A stretch of 64,000 nucleotides of DNA from Parus major (lineage: Eukaryota > Chordata > Aves > Passeriformes > Paridae), in NCBI RefSeq assembly GCF_001522545.3, contig NC_031776.1, positions 34,870,248 to 34,934,247 on the forward strand, written 5' to 3'. The notes under the pieces are model-generated. The model was not told the DNA's origin, searched no databases, and saw nothing but the letters and a program-made list of their open reading frames with translations. The first letter of the stretch is position 1. The number at the start of each line of letters is the position of its first letter. This document shows, piece by piece, positions 63,401 to 64,000 of this stretch. The translations under genes were made by a program, and so were the position numbers.

Positions 63401-64000
63401 TTCTTCTCTACTTTTCTTTGTGTGTAACTTGTTTATCGGCCACAAAAGGGATTGTATTTTTTCCTTTTCATGAATAAGGTTCCCAGAATTCGAGGGTTGT
63501 AGCTGAAGGATGGTGGCAAACATCTAAAACTTTCACTGCCAGCAGCTCATCAGTAAATGGCACTGTTTGAAATTGCTGTAGGTCTTAGGGGTTTTATATT
63601 CGGATTGTTCTTTCCAAATTCTCTAGAATAAAAAGATTTTTTATTATTTCTTAAATAAATCTCTGCTAGTACTGCAATTCCCTTTAAAAAAAAAATCAAA
63701 TATGGAAAATAACTCCATCAAATGCTGGTGAAATAACAGCTGGCCCTGGCCCAATGCAGCCATGCAAGGCCACCTCAAACCACCCCTAAGTCCTCGCTTT
63801 CTCCTCCTCCAGAGATGCACTGGTGTGACAGGCTGACCTCCCTACCTAAGATTGGATATATTGATCCAGAAACTGCTCTTATCAACTATGACTGCTTCTG
63901 AGCTTTTGTGGGCATGTTATTACTGCTGAGAATTGAACTTTTGTCTCTCAGGCAGCGTTTCCAGAACCCTTTGGCACGAGGGGCAATTCCAGCGACCCAG
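60476..64000. other. Unique non-coding sequence to the end of the window
   Basis: A G+C-richer patch at about 61270-61620 gives overlapping frames (up to 100 codons) on both strands with no family resemblance and only scattered CpGs. The rest is AT-rich. A conserved-looking block at 62690-63090 is listed separately. No CR1 was recognised after 60475. Confidence 0.5.
62690..63090. promoter_or_regulatory. Candidate conserved non-coding element with octamer
   Basis: Repeat-free block with a perfect POU octamer ATGCAAAT (63020-63027), an NK2-type TTAAGTG (62742-62748), several CpGs in AT-rich context (agcacgttt, aagcggtgccgtgag, aaccgctttt, gaacgctctg) and no open frame of note. Enhancer function is inference. 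Confidence 0.32.

Overview
The window looks like non-coding DNA from a bird, most likely a songbird (passerine). The diagnostic signal is about 17 pieces of CR1, the dominant avian non-LTR retrotransposon. All are short 3'-end fragments in both orientations, and several carry the 'gatccaggggcagccac' wording that I associate from memory with songbird CR1 subfamilies. No bacterial or phage gene organisation, tRNA, rRNA, CRISPR array, LTR pair or intact transposase is visible. Overall base composition is AT-rich with few CpGs, and poly-A/poly-T runs and dinucleotide repeats are common, as in vertebrate intergenic or intronic DNA.

I find no protein-coding gene that I can support. The longest open frames (about 205 codons at 20094-20711 minus, about 190 codons at 57638-58204 minus, and one crossing the assembly gap at 33639-34220) run through CR1 sequence or Ns, and the other frames have no recognisable domain or family resemblance. 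One small exon-like segment (54077-54170, plus) has a good acceptor, a good donor and an open frame, and is listed only as a weak candidate.

Layout. 0-16 kb: unique sequence with two CR1 pieces, a (TA)n microsatellite and three conserved-element-like blocks (7.1, 8.0-8.5 and 13.0 kb). 16-22 kb: three CR1 pieces. 21.7-34.0 kb: a 12-kb stretch with no recognisable CR1. It holds the most regulatory-looking sequence in the window: a nested palindrome at 22.5 kb, a dense block at 24.0-24.8 kb built partly from a diverged tandem duplication, a block at 27.8-28.1 kb, and a small CpG-rich patch with a 12-bp palindrome at 28.9 kb followed by a 560-bp AT-repeat tract. A 282-base run of N lies at 33719-34000. 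34-50 kb: CR1-rich, with a TA/GA compound microsatellite at 39.8 kb. 50-57 kb: mostly unique. 57-60.5 kb: four CR1 pieces. 60.5-64 kb: unique, with one octamer-containing block near 63 kb.

The best reading is a gene desert or a large intron carrying dispersed cis-regulatory elements, of the kind found around vertebrate developmental transcription-factor genes. That reading is inference: no flanking gene is in the window and no alignment could be run. The most noteworthy single observation is the hand-aligned duplication at 24171-24275 versus 24341-24447, about two-thirds identical at an offset of 170-172 bp.
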